A DNA stretch of 64,000 nucleotides from JAPPLB01 sp965206655 (GTDB taxonomy: Bacteria; Acidobacteriota; Terriglobia; Bryobacterales; UBA6623): the NCBI GenBank assembly GCA_965206655.1, contig CBDBKC010000037.1, positions 930,001-994,000 of the forward strand, read 5' to 3'. Below the pieces are notes generated by a model that ran no database searches, had not been told where the DNA came from, and saw only the letters and a list, made by a program, of their open reading frames with translations. Below are positions 1-8,958 of the stretch, in pieces (within the stretch, counting starts at the first letter, position 1; every line of letters begins with the position of its first letter). Made by a program: the position numbers and the translations under genes.

Positions 1-58
1 TCCCGACCGCTTCCCGTTTCGCCTCCATGCGTACGTGCGAGTAGTGCTCCAGCATCAT
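1..58 (-). pseudogene. C-terminal tail of a tyrosine recombinase (fragment at window edge)
   Basis: The minus strand reads MMLEHYSHVRMEAKREAV from position 58 to the left edge. This matches the region around the nucleophilic tyrosine and the following helix of phage-type tyrosine recombinases (LEHYSH-R-EAKR). In the same frame upstream of position 58 there is no LGH box or other recombinase signature, only low-complexity sequence, so the gene looks truncated here. Only about 19 codons are visible. The assignment rests on the motif and is tentative; the rest lies outside the window. Confidence 0.4.
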
Positions 59-123
59 GAGGTTACCTCGGGTTTGTTTCGTTGAGCCGCTGATTGGTTG
101 AGCTGTTGAGCCGGTTGGGCGGC

Positions 124-258
124 GGGAGTTCGTTTGGTAAAAAGCGGGTGTCGGTGTTCGTGTTTTGTTCGCTTTTGGCACAGAATGAAACAGTTCGAGG
201 CGGTTTTTGTGCCGTTTTTCGGTGCGGGCGGCGGCGCTGGGAGTTCGTTTCGTAAAAA
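124..258. repeat. Pair of 20-bp direct repeats
   Basis: GGGAGTTCGTTTGGTAAAAA (124-143) recurs at 239-258 with one mismatch (C for the second G of TTTGG). The function is unknown. The copies may be footprints of earlier insertions or parts of an intergenic repeat family. Confidence 0.5.
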
Positions 259-420
259 CGTCTCGGGCCGGGTGTTTGCTGGTGGCACAGAGTGGTACGG
301 TTTGACGCTGCTCTTGTGCTGATGCTGTGAGGAGAGCGGGCGGGCGTGGTGGTTGGTTTGCTTTCGGGGACGTTGCGGCGGCCAAACCGGTCACTGGCCT
401 TTCCGGCTCGGTGGGCGCTG

Positions 421-555
421 GTTGGGACCGCTCCCTCAGGGGCTGTAAAAAACTGGGTACAGTCCACGGCGCGCCGCTTGTGAGCGCTGCGAGCAAACGA
501 GTTGCGCGGGCGGCGCTTGGTACAGTCCCCGTTTTTTCGGTTGGGACCGCTCCCT
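421..555. repeat. Two copies of a composite intergenic repeat
   Basis: GTTGGGACCGCTCCCT occurs at 421-436 and 540-555. Each copy has a nearby GGTACAGTCC motif (456-465 and 519-528). The second copy continues into TACGGTCACGGCTCGG. The first copy is followed by CAGGGGC, which can pair back with GCTCCCT to form a small hairpin. The arrangement suggests a dispersed intergenic repeat rather than coding sequence. Confidence 0.45.
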
Positions 556-936
556 TACGGTCACGGCTCGGTTTGGGGGGCGGCTCGATTTGCGGTTTTG
601 TGGTGTACGTGACACTTGGTTTTGGCCGTGGGCCCTCAGTTCCTTTATACGCCTGCGGGGTGCGCTTGGCGGGGTGGTTGGGGCGGTTGCTGTTGTGAGC
701 GCGGGAGATAGAATTTTTTCGGGTTGTGACTGGGGTGATGGGGCGCCCGGTCTGGTGGCTCAACCCTGTTGGGGGAAGGCCTGTGAACGGCCTTGCCGAC
801 GGGCGAATTGGCGGGCTGGGAACATGCCCGATAGGGGGACACCCTGGTTGGGCTCTCGCGGTACTGGCTGGTGGGCGTAAGTCGTTGAAATGGTTGGATA
901 TTGACAGAAGCCGCGCTGAGCTCATCATATCTAAGT

Positions 937-1003
937 GTTGTAACGCAAGCGACCCGAGCAGAGGGGGCCGCGAGACGGCAGAGGGAGTCGCTTGCGTTAC
1001 AAC
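937..1003. repeat. Perfect 17-bp inverted repeat (hairpin), candidate IS91-type terminus
   Basis: GTTGTAACGCAAGCGAC (937-953) and its exact reverse complement (987-1003) flank a 33-nt purine-rich loop. The hairpin lies about 270 bp beyond the transposase stop codon. IS91-family elements carry a subterminal hairpin at the transposase-distal end, so this is a plausible terminus. That link is an inference; the exact element boundary cannot be fixed without a second copy. Confidence 0.55.
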
Positions 1004-1274
1004 GATATGAAGGGAGCCGTTCGAGGAGGGCTGGGGGTCTATGGGTTTTGAATCGGATTGGTTAGAGGCGGTGAGGAGAGGCTGGTAGCGGTTCGAGGGC
1101 GATCGAGGGGTTGGAGAGCTGTCTGGGGAGCGGTGAGGAGACAAGGAACGGAGCGTTTTTGCTTCTGCCCGAGCAGCCGGAGTGAGCCGAACAGGTCGCG
1201 AGAGCTCGACCAGGCGCACGAGGACGGTTCGCGCCGAAGCGGCCAGAGTCGTCGAGCTTGGGTGCGGCGTAGCA

Positions 1275-2459
1275 TCAGGCGGCGAGAGAGGGCGGCGAGT
1301 GGATGCGCAGCTCCGCGGCACTGAAGAGCTTGGCGAGCCGCATAGGCTCGCCGCAACGAGGACAGACCCAGCCACTGCGAGAGGGTTCGGCATCCGAGTA
1401 GGAGATGGTGCGCGAGGGGTTGACGCGGGCGATGAGCCGGCGGCACAGCGGTAATAGGTCGCCGCGTTTCGAGTTTGTCAAGAAGCCGAAGTAGCGAATG
1501 CGGTGGAAGCCGCTGGGCAGCACATGCAACAGGAAGCGGCGCAAGAACTCGTAAAGCGTGAGCGTCAGCAGCCGTTGTTGGTTGCCATGTGCCGAATCAC
1601 GCCAACGGAAGGTGACCTGGCCTTGCTCGAACGAGACCAAACGCTGGTTCGAGATCGCCACACGGTGGGTGTAGCGGCTCAGATACTCAAGCGCCCGCCC
1701 CGCTCCACCGAAGGGCGGCCGGACTTCGACCACCCACTTGTCGCGGTACAAGGTCCGCACAAAGGCCTTGAAGTTGCGCGGTTGATTCAGCGGCGCGAAG
1801 CGCCCGTGGAAGCGTAGCTCGCCTGCGGCGAAGGCTTTCTTGAGACCGTCGATGAACTTACCGCGAAAGACCTCGGCGAGGACGTCCTTGGGCAGGAAGA
1901 AGTTCTTCGAGGGTGCGTCGATCCAACGGCTGTGGTCAAGTGCGAGGCCACCGGCGGGAACGACCGTATGGACGTGGGCGTGTTCTTGGAGGCGCTGATT
2001 CCAGGTGTGCAGGATTGAGAGGAAGCCGATCTTGGCGCCAAGATGGCGGGGATCACGAGCGACTTCGAGCAGCGTCTGTGCGCTCGCTGTGAGCAGCAGC
2101 GAGTAGATCGCATCCTTGTTCTGTAAGGCCAGCTGCGAGAGCACGCGCGGCAGCGTGAAGACGACGTGCAGATAGCGCACCGGCAGCAGTTCTTTGCGGC
2201 GAGCCTCCAGCCAATGCTTCCGTGTGCCGGCCTGGCACTTGGGACAATGCCGATTGCGACAGGAGTTGTAAGAGATGGCGGTCTGATAGCCGCAATCGCT
2301 GCACTCGTCGAGATGAGCACCGAGCTCGGCGGTGCGGCAACGGGTGATCGCCAACAGCACTTTCAGATGCTGCCGGTTCAGCCAGCCGCGACTTGTCTCG
2401 ACGAAACGCTCTCCGGCGGCGCGAACCAGATCGGCCACCTCCAGCGGCGGCCGTGGCAT
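1275..2459 (-). CDS. IS91-family HUH/Y2 transposase
   Basis: The 394-residue protein is of usual length for the family. It should nick and strand-transfer single-stranded DNA in rolling-circle transposition. Visible features in order are an N-terminal zinc-binding region (CSDCGYQ, then NRHCPKCQ), the HUH motif in EHAHVHTVV, and the YLSRYTHR block with the paired tyrosines that form the covalent DNA link. Basic C-terminal segments follow, with another Cys pair (CPRCGEP). The ATG directly abuts the TAG of the upstream recombinase, so translation is probably coupled. The reading frame is intact and the element may be active. Confidence 0.9.
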   Translation of the reverse strand: MPRPPLEVADLVRAAGERFVETSRGWLNRQHLKVLLAITRCRTAELGAHLDECSDCGYQTAISYNSCRNRHCPKCQAGTRKHWLEARRKELLPVRYLHVVFTLPRVLSQLALQNKDAIYSLLLTASAQTLLEVARDPRHLGAKIGFLSILHTWNQRLQEHAHVHTVVPAGGLALDHSRWIDAPSKNFFLPKDVLAEVFRGKFIDGLKKAFAAGELRFHGRFAPLNQPRNFKAFVRTLYRDKWVVEVRPPFGGAGRALEYLSRYTHRVAISNQRLVSFEQGQVTFRWRDSAHGNQQRLLTLTLYEFLRRFLLHVLPSGFHRIRYFGFLTNSKRGDLLPLCRRLIARVNPSRTISYSDAEPSRSGWVCPRCGEPMRLAKLFSAAELRIHSPPSLAA

Positions 2460-3359
2460 CTAGCTCGTCCCGGGATCGTCGGGTGACAGGTCTTCTCGAG
2501 AGAAGGAGGCCAACCCCAACGAGTCCAGGGGGCTGGCGACCCCGCTGAAGTGGCGCGCCGACAAGTGCAGATAGACCGCCGTCTGCTCCAGATCGCGATG
2601 CCCCAGCAGCATCTGGATGGTACGCAAATCGGCGCCGGCTTCGAGCAGATGCGTGGCGAAGCAATGACGCAGGATGTGAGGGTGGGCGGGTTTCGTGATG
2701 CCGGCCCTGTGGGCGGCGTGGCTGCAAGCGAGCCAGGGCACGTTGCTCGTGATCGGATCATCGCCGTTGTGCCCCTTCCCTCCGGGGAACAGCCACTGCT
2801 TGGGCCTGCGCCGCAGTCGGCGCATGTGCTCGCGCAAGTGGACCAGCAAATGCTCGGAGAGCATCACGTCGCGGTCTTTACGGCCCTTGCCGCCGCGAAT
2901 GTGGACCGCCATGCGTTCCGAATCGATGTCGTTGAGCCGGAGCTGCGTCAGCTCGGCTCGGCGCACCCCGGTGGCGTACAGCGTCATCAAGATCGTGCGG
3001 TGGAAGACGCTGTCGGCGGCGTCAATCAACCGCGCCACTTCCTGTTGGGACAGAATGCTCGGCAGTCGGCGCGGCTTCTTCGGGTAGGGCGTCAGGCTGA
3101 GGTCCCAACTCCTCCGCAGCGTCTTGAAGTAGAAGAACCGCAGCCCCGTCAGGCGTTGTGCCACGCTGTTGGCGGCCAGCTTGCGGTCGCGAAACAGGTG
3201 GGCTTGGTACTGGCGGATGTGCTCGGGCCCCAACCGGTCGGGCGACCGTCGGTGGTAGAGCGCGAAGTCTTCGACCGCGTCGATGTAGCAGCGAATCGTA
3301 CTGACCGCGTAGTTGCGACGCTCGAGCTCTTCGAGCATCTGTCGGCGTAAACGTGTCAT
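2460..3359 (-). CDS. Tyrosine recombinase of the IS91-type element
   Basis: This site-specific integrase of about 299 residues has an N-terminal SAM-like core-binding domain and a C-terminal catalytic domain. Catalytic residues are visible: Arg in TGVRRAEL, Lys in RGGKGRKDR, His-x-x-Arg in HILRHCFATHLL, His in LLGHRD and the nucleophile Tyr in TAVYLHL. I chose ATG at 3359 because an AAGGAGGTG Shine-Dalgarno ends 4 nt upstream; an in-frame start 27 nt further out lacks one. The protein probably resolves or assists transposition of the element; its exact role in this subgroup is not established. Confidence 0.88.
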   Translation of the reverse strand: MTRLRRQMLEELERRNYAVSTIRCYIDAVEDFALYHRRSPDRLGPEHIRQYQAHLFRDRKLAANSVAQRLTGLRFFYFKTLRRSWDLSLTPYPKKPRRLPSILSQQEVARLIDAADSVFHRTILMTLYATGVRRAELTQLRLNDIDSERMAVHIRGGKGRKDRDVMLSEHLLVHLREHMRRLRRRPKQWLFPGGKGHNGDDPITSNVPWLACSHAAHRAGITKPAHPHILRHCFATHLLEAGADLRTIQMLLGHRDLEQTAVYLHLSARHFSGVASPLDSLGLASFSREDLSPDDPGTS

Positions 3360-3384
3360 GGGACACCTCCTTGAGTGGTGTCCC
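3360..3384 (-). promoter_or_regulatory. Hairpin overlapping the recombinase ribosome-binding site
   Basis: GGGACACC and GGTGTCCC form a perfect 8-bp stem with a 9-nt loop, directly before the start codon at 3359. The Shine-Dalgarno AAGGAGGTG (3372-3364) lies partly in the loop and partly in the stem. Folded mRNA would limit ribosome access, a strategy many insertion sequences use against read-through expression. It may also be part of the element's terminus. Confidence 0.6.
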
Positions 3385-3396
3385 AACTTACTCCCG

Positions 3397-3513
3397 ACCC
3401 TACCTCCTCATCTCACATACGCCCACGCGAAGCGTCTGCCGTAAGGCTTCGTTCATATCGGGCTCCCACCAGTAATCCTCACCGCGATTCGGAACATCGC
3501 TCAGTCTGGAGGG
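3397..3513 (-). pseudogene. Remnant of an unidentified gene beside the IS91-type element
   Basis: One minus-strand frame reads as protein-like sequence for about 35 codons (PNRGEDYWWEPDMNEALRQT...), bounded by in-frame stop codons and without a start. Composition (Trp, Tyr, acidic residues) is unlike the surrounding noise. It may be debris of a gene cut by the element. No family was recognised. Confidence 0.25.
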
Positions 3514-3913
3514 CTACCCTGTAATCTCAGGGACGGCGCCCGGATCTTCTTCGATGGGTTGGGGCCTGCATGGGTGGACGGAGAAGAGGACGGAGGCGTG
3601 TACTGGCGTCTGCTAGCCGGGATTGTCCGCGATCTACAGAACCAATCCATACCGCCCCTAAAGATCTTTGGCCTAGGCCTTTAACACGAAGGGAGGTCGA
3701 TCGCGACCGCCATGAACCTCTGGCCGGAACTGCTTGCTCTGGCGCTGCTGCTGAGCTCGGTGGAACTGGTCGGGCGGAAAGGCTGGCTGCCCTAGCCGGC
3801 CCGCTGGGTACGACGTCGCAACAGCCACTGCCGGAGCAGTAAGACGTCCCTGTCGAGAACATTCAAGGCAGGACGCTGTAGTATCATAGGCGCGGAAACG
3901 GGGACGGACAAAC
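3514..3913. other. Intergenic region upstream of the molybdenum oxidoreductase genes
   Basis: No convincing gene is present. A 27-codon frame at 3712-3795 (+) encodes one hydrophobic helix and a basic end. A purine-rich AAGGGAGG lies 14 nt or more before it, which is too far to count as a clear ribosome site. It resembles the tail of a membrane protein and is more likely a relic. Confidence 0.35.
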
Positions 3914-4420
3914 TTGGCGACGATCCAACTCACCGTTAACGGCGCGGAGCGGTCCGTTGAGACCGATCCGCAACGCCCTCTACTCGAGGTCCTGCGCGAA
4001 GACCTTCAACTCACCGGCACAAAGTATGGTTGCGGTGAAGGTCAATGCCGCGCCTGTACCGTCTTACTCGACGGACGCCCCGTAACCTCTTGTCTCACGC
4101 CGCTAGCTACCGCGCGGGAAAAGCAGATCCTTACCATCGAGGGACTCGCTTCGAACGACAATCTGCATCCCGTCCAGCAGGCCTTCCTCGATGCCCACGC
4201 AATGCAATGCGGCTACTGCGTTCCCGGAATGATCCTTACGACGGCGGCGCTGCTCGAACGCAACCCGCATCCCAGCGGTCAAGAAATCGAAGAGGCCCTC
4301 AACGGTAACCTCTGCCGCTGTTGCGGATACCCGAACATCGTAGCGGCTGTCCGTCTGGCCGCTGAGAGAGGCCGGCCTGCCAAAGGGACGGAGACAGAAT
4401 CCAATGCCGACGCTATTTGA
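3914..4420 (+). CDS. (2Fe-2S) small subunit of isoquinoline-1-oxidoreductase-type molybdenum hydroxylase
   Basis: This 168-residue electron-transfer subunit of the xanthine-oxidase family carries two [2Fe-2S] clusters. An N-terminal plant-type ferredoxin domain has cysteines in CGEGQCRAC and the following TSC. A C-terminal four-helix domain has CGYC and CRCCGY, whose second cluster lies next to the molybdopterin. The start codon is TTG at 3914. The gene overlaps the catalytic-subunit gene by 17 bp, so the two are co-translated. There is no adjacent FAD-subunit gene, which fits the two-subunit isoquinoline/aldehyde oxidoreductase type. The substrate cannot be told from sequence. Confidence 0.9.
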   Translation: MATIQLTVNGAERSVETDPQRPLLEVLREDLQLTGTKYGCGEGQCRACTVLLDGRPVTSCLTPLATAREKQILTIEGLASNDNLHPVQQAFLDAHAMQCGYCVPGMILTTAALLERNPHPSGQEIEEALNGNLCRCCGYPNIVAAVRLAAERGRPAKGTETESNADAI

Positions 4421-6569
4421 GCGCGAGGATCTCTTCGAACCCGAGCGTTACGAACTCGCCGAGGGGCTTCCGTACCAGTTCGAGCTCGACCGCCGCGAGT
4501 TTCTCGGGGCCGCCGGCGCGGGGCTTCTGATAACCGTATCCGGATCGATCGGCTGCGGAGAACCCGGCGCGGCGGCCGCGGAGGCCAATCCTCCGAGTCG
4601 CCTGCACATCGCGAAAGACGGCCTGATCACCGTCATGACCGGCAAGGTGGAGGTCGGTCAAGGCTCCCGTACACAACTAACTCAGGCGGCCGCTGAAGAA
4701 ATGCGCGTTCCGGTTGGCTCGATCCAGCTCATCATGGCCGACACCAGCCGCGTACCCGACGACGGTTCCACAGCCGGCAGTCGCACGACGCCACGCACCG
4801 TTCCGGCAGTCCGCAAAGCCGCCGCGGCGGCCCGCGAGATTCTCATCCGCGCCGCCGCCGAACGCTGGGGCGTCTCCGCCGGAGACCTGGAGGTGAGGGC
4901 CGGGACCGTCTCTCATCCCGAAGGCGAACAGAAGCTCACCTACGGCGATCTGGCTGATTCCGAGCAACTCACCGCGACACTCGCTGAACCCGCGCCGGAG
5001 GACGTTTCTATCACCCGAGTCGAGCGCTGGCAGGTGCTGGGTCAGTCAGTCCCACGCGTTGACAACACAGCTATCGTGACCGGCGCGCACCGTTTTCCTT
5101 CGGATATCGTGCGCCCCGGGATGCTTTACGGGAGAGTACTTCGGGCACCCTCCTATGGCGCAACACTCTCCAAGATCGATCTCACCGCCGCCGAGAAAAT
5201 GGAGAACATCGCAGTCGTTCGGGACGGTGATTTCATCGGCTGCGCGGCGCCCACCTCCCGTCAGGCTCAACAAGCGCTCGACGCCCTGGCGCGTACGGCC
5301 CAATGGACGACTTCAGACCATCCTTCCAGCGATGAGCTGTTCTCCCACCTCAAGCAACACGCCGTGACAAAAGGCGAAGGGCGCTGCGGACCTCGCAGCC
5401 GAACCAAGGGATCCGTGCAAGATGGTTCCTCCGTGGTTAAGCGGACCCTCACCGCGACGTATCAAGTTCCCTACATCCAACACGCTCCGATGGAGCCCCG
5501 CGCCGCCGTCGCGGAGTGGAAAGACGGAACGCTCACCGTCTGGACCGGCACGCAACGGCCCAACGGCGTTCAACAGCAACTCGTCGAAGCCTTTCGGCTC
5601 AACGCCGACAAGGTACGCGTCATTGTTCCTGACACGGGTGGAGGATTCGGCGGCAAGCATACCGGTGAAGTAGCCATTGAGGCCGCAAGGCTGGCGAAGG
5701 AGGCCGAGCGTCCGGTGTCGCTGCGCTGGACCCGCGAAGAAGAGTTCGCCTGGGCCTATTTCCGGCCTGCCGGTTTGCTTGAAGTTCGCGCCGGCCTTGA
5801 TGACCATGGGTCGATCGTGGCTTGGGAGTTCACGAATTACAATGCCGGAACGGCCGCGATCGAATCACCCTACAATCTGCCGAACACGGCAACTCAGTAC
5901 TTCCCATCCGAATCGCCCCTCCGCGAAGGCTCTTATCGAGGCATCGCCGCGACAGCCAACAACCACGTTCGCGAAGCCTTCATGGACGAGCTTGCCGCCG
6001 CGGCGAACGTCGACCCGCTGGAGTTTCGCCTGCGCCATCTCGATGACTCGCGCCTGGAAGCCGTGCTGCGCGCCGCCGCCAAGCGTTTCGGCTGGCAAGA
6101 AAACCTCACACGAAAGCCGGGCATCGGCGTGGGGATCGCCGGCGGCCTCGAAAAAGGATCTTATGTCGCTGCTTGTGTCGAGGTCGCGGTGGACCGCGAC
6201 GCGAAAAGCATTCGAGTGCTACGCATTGTCGAAGCCTTCGAATGTGGCGCGATCCACAATCCGCGGAATCTCAAGGCCCAAGTCGAAGGGTCCATCATCC
6301 AAGGGCTTGGAGGCGCCTTGACCGAAGAGATCCGTTTCGAAAGCGGACGCCTGCTCAACGGCAGTTTTGCCCGCTACCCTGTGCCCCGTTTCAAAGACAT
6401 CCCACCGATCGAAACAGTCCTGATCGATCGCCCGGATCTGCCTTCGGTAGGTGGCGGTGAGACACCCATCATCGCCATAGCTCCGGCCATCGCCAACGCC
6501 GTCCACAGCGCCACCGGAGTGCGCGTCCGCTCCCTGCCCATTACCGCCGACGCCCTCCAGCGCGCGTAG
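4404..6569 (+). CDS. Molybdopterin-binding catalytic subunit, xanthine-dehydrogenase family (IorB-like)
   Basis: This 721-residue large subunit hydroxylates an aldehyde or N-heterocycle at a Mo cofactor. A twin-arginine signal (DRREFLGAAGAG) near residue 30 starts a hydrophobic stretch ending in a Cys (SIGC), so the complex is probably Tat-exported and possibly lipid-anchored. Family blocks include VGQGSRTQLTQ, HAPMEPRAAVA, DTGGGFGGKHTGE and, near residue 686, GGGETP with the catalytic glutamate. The C-terminal AIANAV-SATG-R-R-LP signature is complete. The small subunit lies directly upstream with overlap. The physiological substrate is unknown. Confidence 0.9.
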   Translation: MPTLFEREDLFEPERYELAEGLPYQFELDRREFLGAAGAGLLITVSGSIGCGEPGAAAAEANPPSRLHIAKDGLITVMTGKVEVGQGSRTQLTQAAAEEMRVPVGSIQLIMADTSRVPDDGSTAGSRTTPRTVPAVRKAAAAAREILIRAAAERWGVSAGDLEVRAGTVSHPEGEQKLTYGDLADSEQLTATLAEPAPEDVSITRVERWQVLGQSVPRVDNTAIVTGAHRFPSDIVRPGMLYGRVLRAPSYGATLSKIDLTAAEKMENIAVVRDGDFIGCAAPTSRQAQQALDALARTAQWTTSDHPSSDELFSHLKQHAVTKGEGRCGPRSRTKGSVQDGSSVVKRTLTATYQVPYIQHAPMEPRAAVAEWKDGTLTVWTGTQRPNGVQQQLVEAFRLNADKVRVIVPDTGGGFGGKHTGEVAIEAARLAKEAERPVSLRWTREEEFAWAYFRPAGLLEVRAGLDDHGSIVAWEFTNYNAGTAAIESPYNLPNTATQYFPSESPLREGSYRGIAATANNHVREAFMDELAAAANVDPLEFRLRHLDDSRLEAVLRAAAKRFGWQENLTRKPGIGVGIAGGLEKGSYVAACVEVAVDRDAKSIRVLRIVEAFECGAIHNPRNLKAQVEGSIIQGLGGALTEEIRFESGRLLNGSFARYPVPRFKDIPPIETVLIDRPDLPSVGGGETPIIAIAPAIANAVHSATGVRVRSLPITADALQRA

Positions 6570-6711
6570 CCGCGGATCCGGCGGGCTCCTCCTCCGAAAC
6601 CGAGATTCAAGACGGCCTGTCGTTGCGCCGACCCTTGCAGCGCCAACTGCGATTGGGGCGGCGGAGTGGGGTCAGTATAATCGGGGAGTCGCCCGAAGAG
6701 CGTTTCTCCTA

Positions 6712-8958
6712 GTGGGTAAACAGGTTCTCAAATGGTTGGTGCGTCGCCGATGCGGCGTTGTCCAGACGATCATCCGGCTCCCATGCCTCGCCCTTGTCGT
6801 CCTCAGCATGCAAACTCAGCCCGGTTCCGCCGCTCAGCCCTTAAAGCTCGAAGACATCTTCTCCGAACACGGCCTCACCGGCCCGGCGCCGTCGCAATTC
6901 CAGTGGAGCCCCGACGGAACTCGCCTCAGCTACATCCTTCCCCGAAGAAGACCGCGAGCGTAGGAATCTCTGGGTCATCACTCCCGAGAGCGGCGAGAAA
7001 GAGATCCTCGTCAGCTACGAACAGCTCCGGAAGCTCGCTCCCCCGCAGGAGAAATCCACCGACGACGAGCGCGAGAAAGAGCGGCTCCTCCGCTATTCGG
7101 TCGCCTCCTACATCTGGTCGCCCGATTCGCAATCCATCCTGTTTACCAGCGGCGGACGGCTCTACCTTTACCGTCTCGACGAAGAGCAAGCCTGGCCCGT
7201 AGCTCCCTCAAAGGCAGGCGTTCGCGACCCGAAATTCTCTCCCAACGGCCGCTGGATCTCATTCATCTACGAACATGATATCTGGCTCGCTCCCACCACC
7301 GGCGGCGACGAGCGCCACCTCACCACGGGCGCTTCCGACAGGCTTCTTCACGGCGACCTCGACTGGATCTACCCGGAGGAGTTCGGCGTTCGCACCGGAT
7401 ATCACTGGTCCCCGGACTCGAACCGCATCGCCTTCCTGCAACTCAATCAAGGCGTCGTCCCTGAGTTCCCGATCACCTATCTTGCTCCCACCCGGCAACG
7501 TCTCGACATCCAACGCTACCCCAAGGCCGGCGACGCCAACCCGATCGTCCGCGTCGGCATCATTGAGGCCAAGCCCGGCCGCAAACGCCCCAAGATCGTC
7601 TGGGTCGAAGGCCGCGCCGAATACACTCCCCGCGTCAACTGGGCCGACGAGACAACGCTCGCGATCCAGCGCCTCAACCGCGATCAGAACCAACTCGAGC
7701 TGTTCTTCACCGATGCCACGCTCGGGCGTCCCCTGCCGATCATCAAAGAGAAAGACCCCTATTGGATCAACGTCACCAACGACCTGACGTTCCTCCCCAA
7801 GTCGCGCCGCTTTCTGTGGACCAGCGAGCGGAGCGGTTTCCGTCACATCGAGATGTACGGCTTCGACGGCAAGCGCCAAGCCGCACTCACCGAGGGCGAA
7901 TGGGAGGTCAGCGCCATCCAGCGGGTCGATGAAGAGGGCGGTTGGGTCTACTACACGTCCAACGAAGACCAGCCGCTCGGCAAGGACCTCTATCGCGTTC
8001 AACTCGACGGCGGCGACAAACAACGGCTCACCCGTACGGCCGGGACGCACGCCGTCAAGATCAACCCGAATGCGACGGCCTATCTCGATCCTACTCCAGC
8101 CTCAAGACCCCTTCGCGGACGGAGCTCCGCACGATCGAGAGCGAAAAGCCGATCCTGATTCACAAAACCGATTCGCTCGATCAGTTCGACCTCGCCGAGC
8201 CCGAGCTACTCGAATGGCGCACCCCCGACAAGGCTCTCGTGCGCGGGTTGATGCTCAAGCCGCGGGCCCCCGAGCCCGGCCGCAAGCACCCGGTCCTCAT
8301 CTACGTTTACGGCGGACCGCATACGCCCACCATTCGTGACGCCTGGGGCAGCCGAGGCCGGCCCTTGTTTCATCAGTACCTGACCCAAAAGGGCTACGTT
8401 GTCTTCTATCTGGACGACCGCACCTCATCACTGCTCGGGCATCGTTACGAAGCGGCGGCGCACAAGCAATACGGCCCGGTGGCACTTACCGACTACGAAT
8501 TCGCTGTGAAGCAGATCCAAAAAATGGACTTCGTCGACCCCAACCGCATCGCCATTTGGGGCTGGAGCGGAGGCGGCTTCAGCACCTGCTACGCGCTCAC
8601 CCATTCAAACCTCTTCAAGCTGGGCATCGCCGTAGCACCGGTCACCGACTGGCGACTCTACGATTCCATCTACACCGAGCGCTACATGGGCCTCCCCGCC
8701 AAGAACAAGGAAGCCTACGACAACACATCCGCCGTCAAATCAGCGGACCAACTCCACGGCCGCTTGTTGCTGGTTCACCCCACGGCCGACGACAACGTCC
8801 ACTTCCAAAACACCATTCAGATGATCGATGCGCTTATTCAGGCCGGCAAGCCCTACGACCTACTCATTTATCCGGGCAAAACCCACTCCCTCCACGGCGA
8901 AGAAGAGCGCCTCCATCTGTTTCGCTCGATCGAAGAGTATCTCGACGACCACCTGTAG
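6712..8958 (+). pseudogene. Frameshifted DPP-IV-like S9 peptidase
   Basis: A GTG start at 6712 with a signal peptide begins a prolyl-oligopeptidase-family protein: N-terminal propeller, then an alpha/beta-hydrolase. The frame is broken twice. At 6940-6943 a CCCC run has one extra C; removal restores ILPEEDRERRNLW. Near 8090 one base is missing before the YSSLKTP segment. The two shifts cancel, so the C-terminal half is in the original frame. The catalytic Ser (GWSGGG), Asp (ADDNVHF) and His (KTHSLHG) are all present. It is either a young pseudogene or carries consensus errors; the first site is a homopolymer. Confidence 0.82.

Larger units (their letters stand above)
59..936. other. Non-coding G/T-rich intergenic stretch with short repeats
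   Basis: No reading frame here has a recognisable protein. The open frames are low-complexity Arg/Gly/Pro or Val/Gly-rich shadows. The stretch contains short direct repeats (listed separately). It lies between the recombinase fragment and the IS91-type element. Confidence 0.5.
937..3384 (-). mobile_element. IS91-type element with accessory tyrosine recombinase
   Basis: Two abutting minus-strand genes, a tyrosine recombinase then an HUH/Y2 transposase, form the arrangement known from a subgroup of IS91 elements. A hairpin lies at each side: 937-1003 beyond the transposase and 3360-3384 at the recombinase start. No target duplication was found, as expected for rolling-circle transposition. Both ends are approximate. 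The non-coding stretch 1004-1274 belongs to the transposase-distal part and contains no gene I can support. Confidence 0.65.

Noticed and set aside
327..880. Open frames in the left intergenic region as genes
   Set aside because: They are Val/Gly- or Arg-rich low-complexity shadows, lack Shine-Dalgarno sites and overlap each other on both strands.
2550..3350. Long plus-strand open frame opposite the recombinase
   Set aside because: It is the mirror of the recombinase gene in GC-rich DNA; its sequence has no protein signature.
3712..3795. 27-codon membrane peptide gene
   Set aside because: One hydrophobic helix only, and the purine-rich site is too far from the ATG; more likely a relic of a longer gene.
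7259..8050. Long minus-strand open frame opposite the S9 peptidase
   Set aside because: It is a codon-bias shadow with Asp/Gly/Ala-rich sequence and no recognisable motif.
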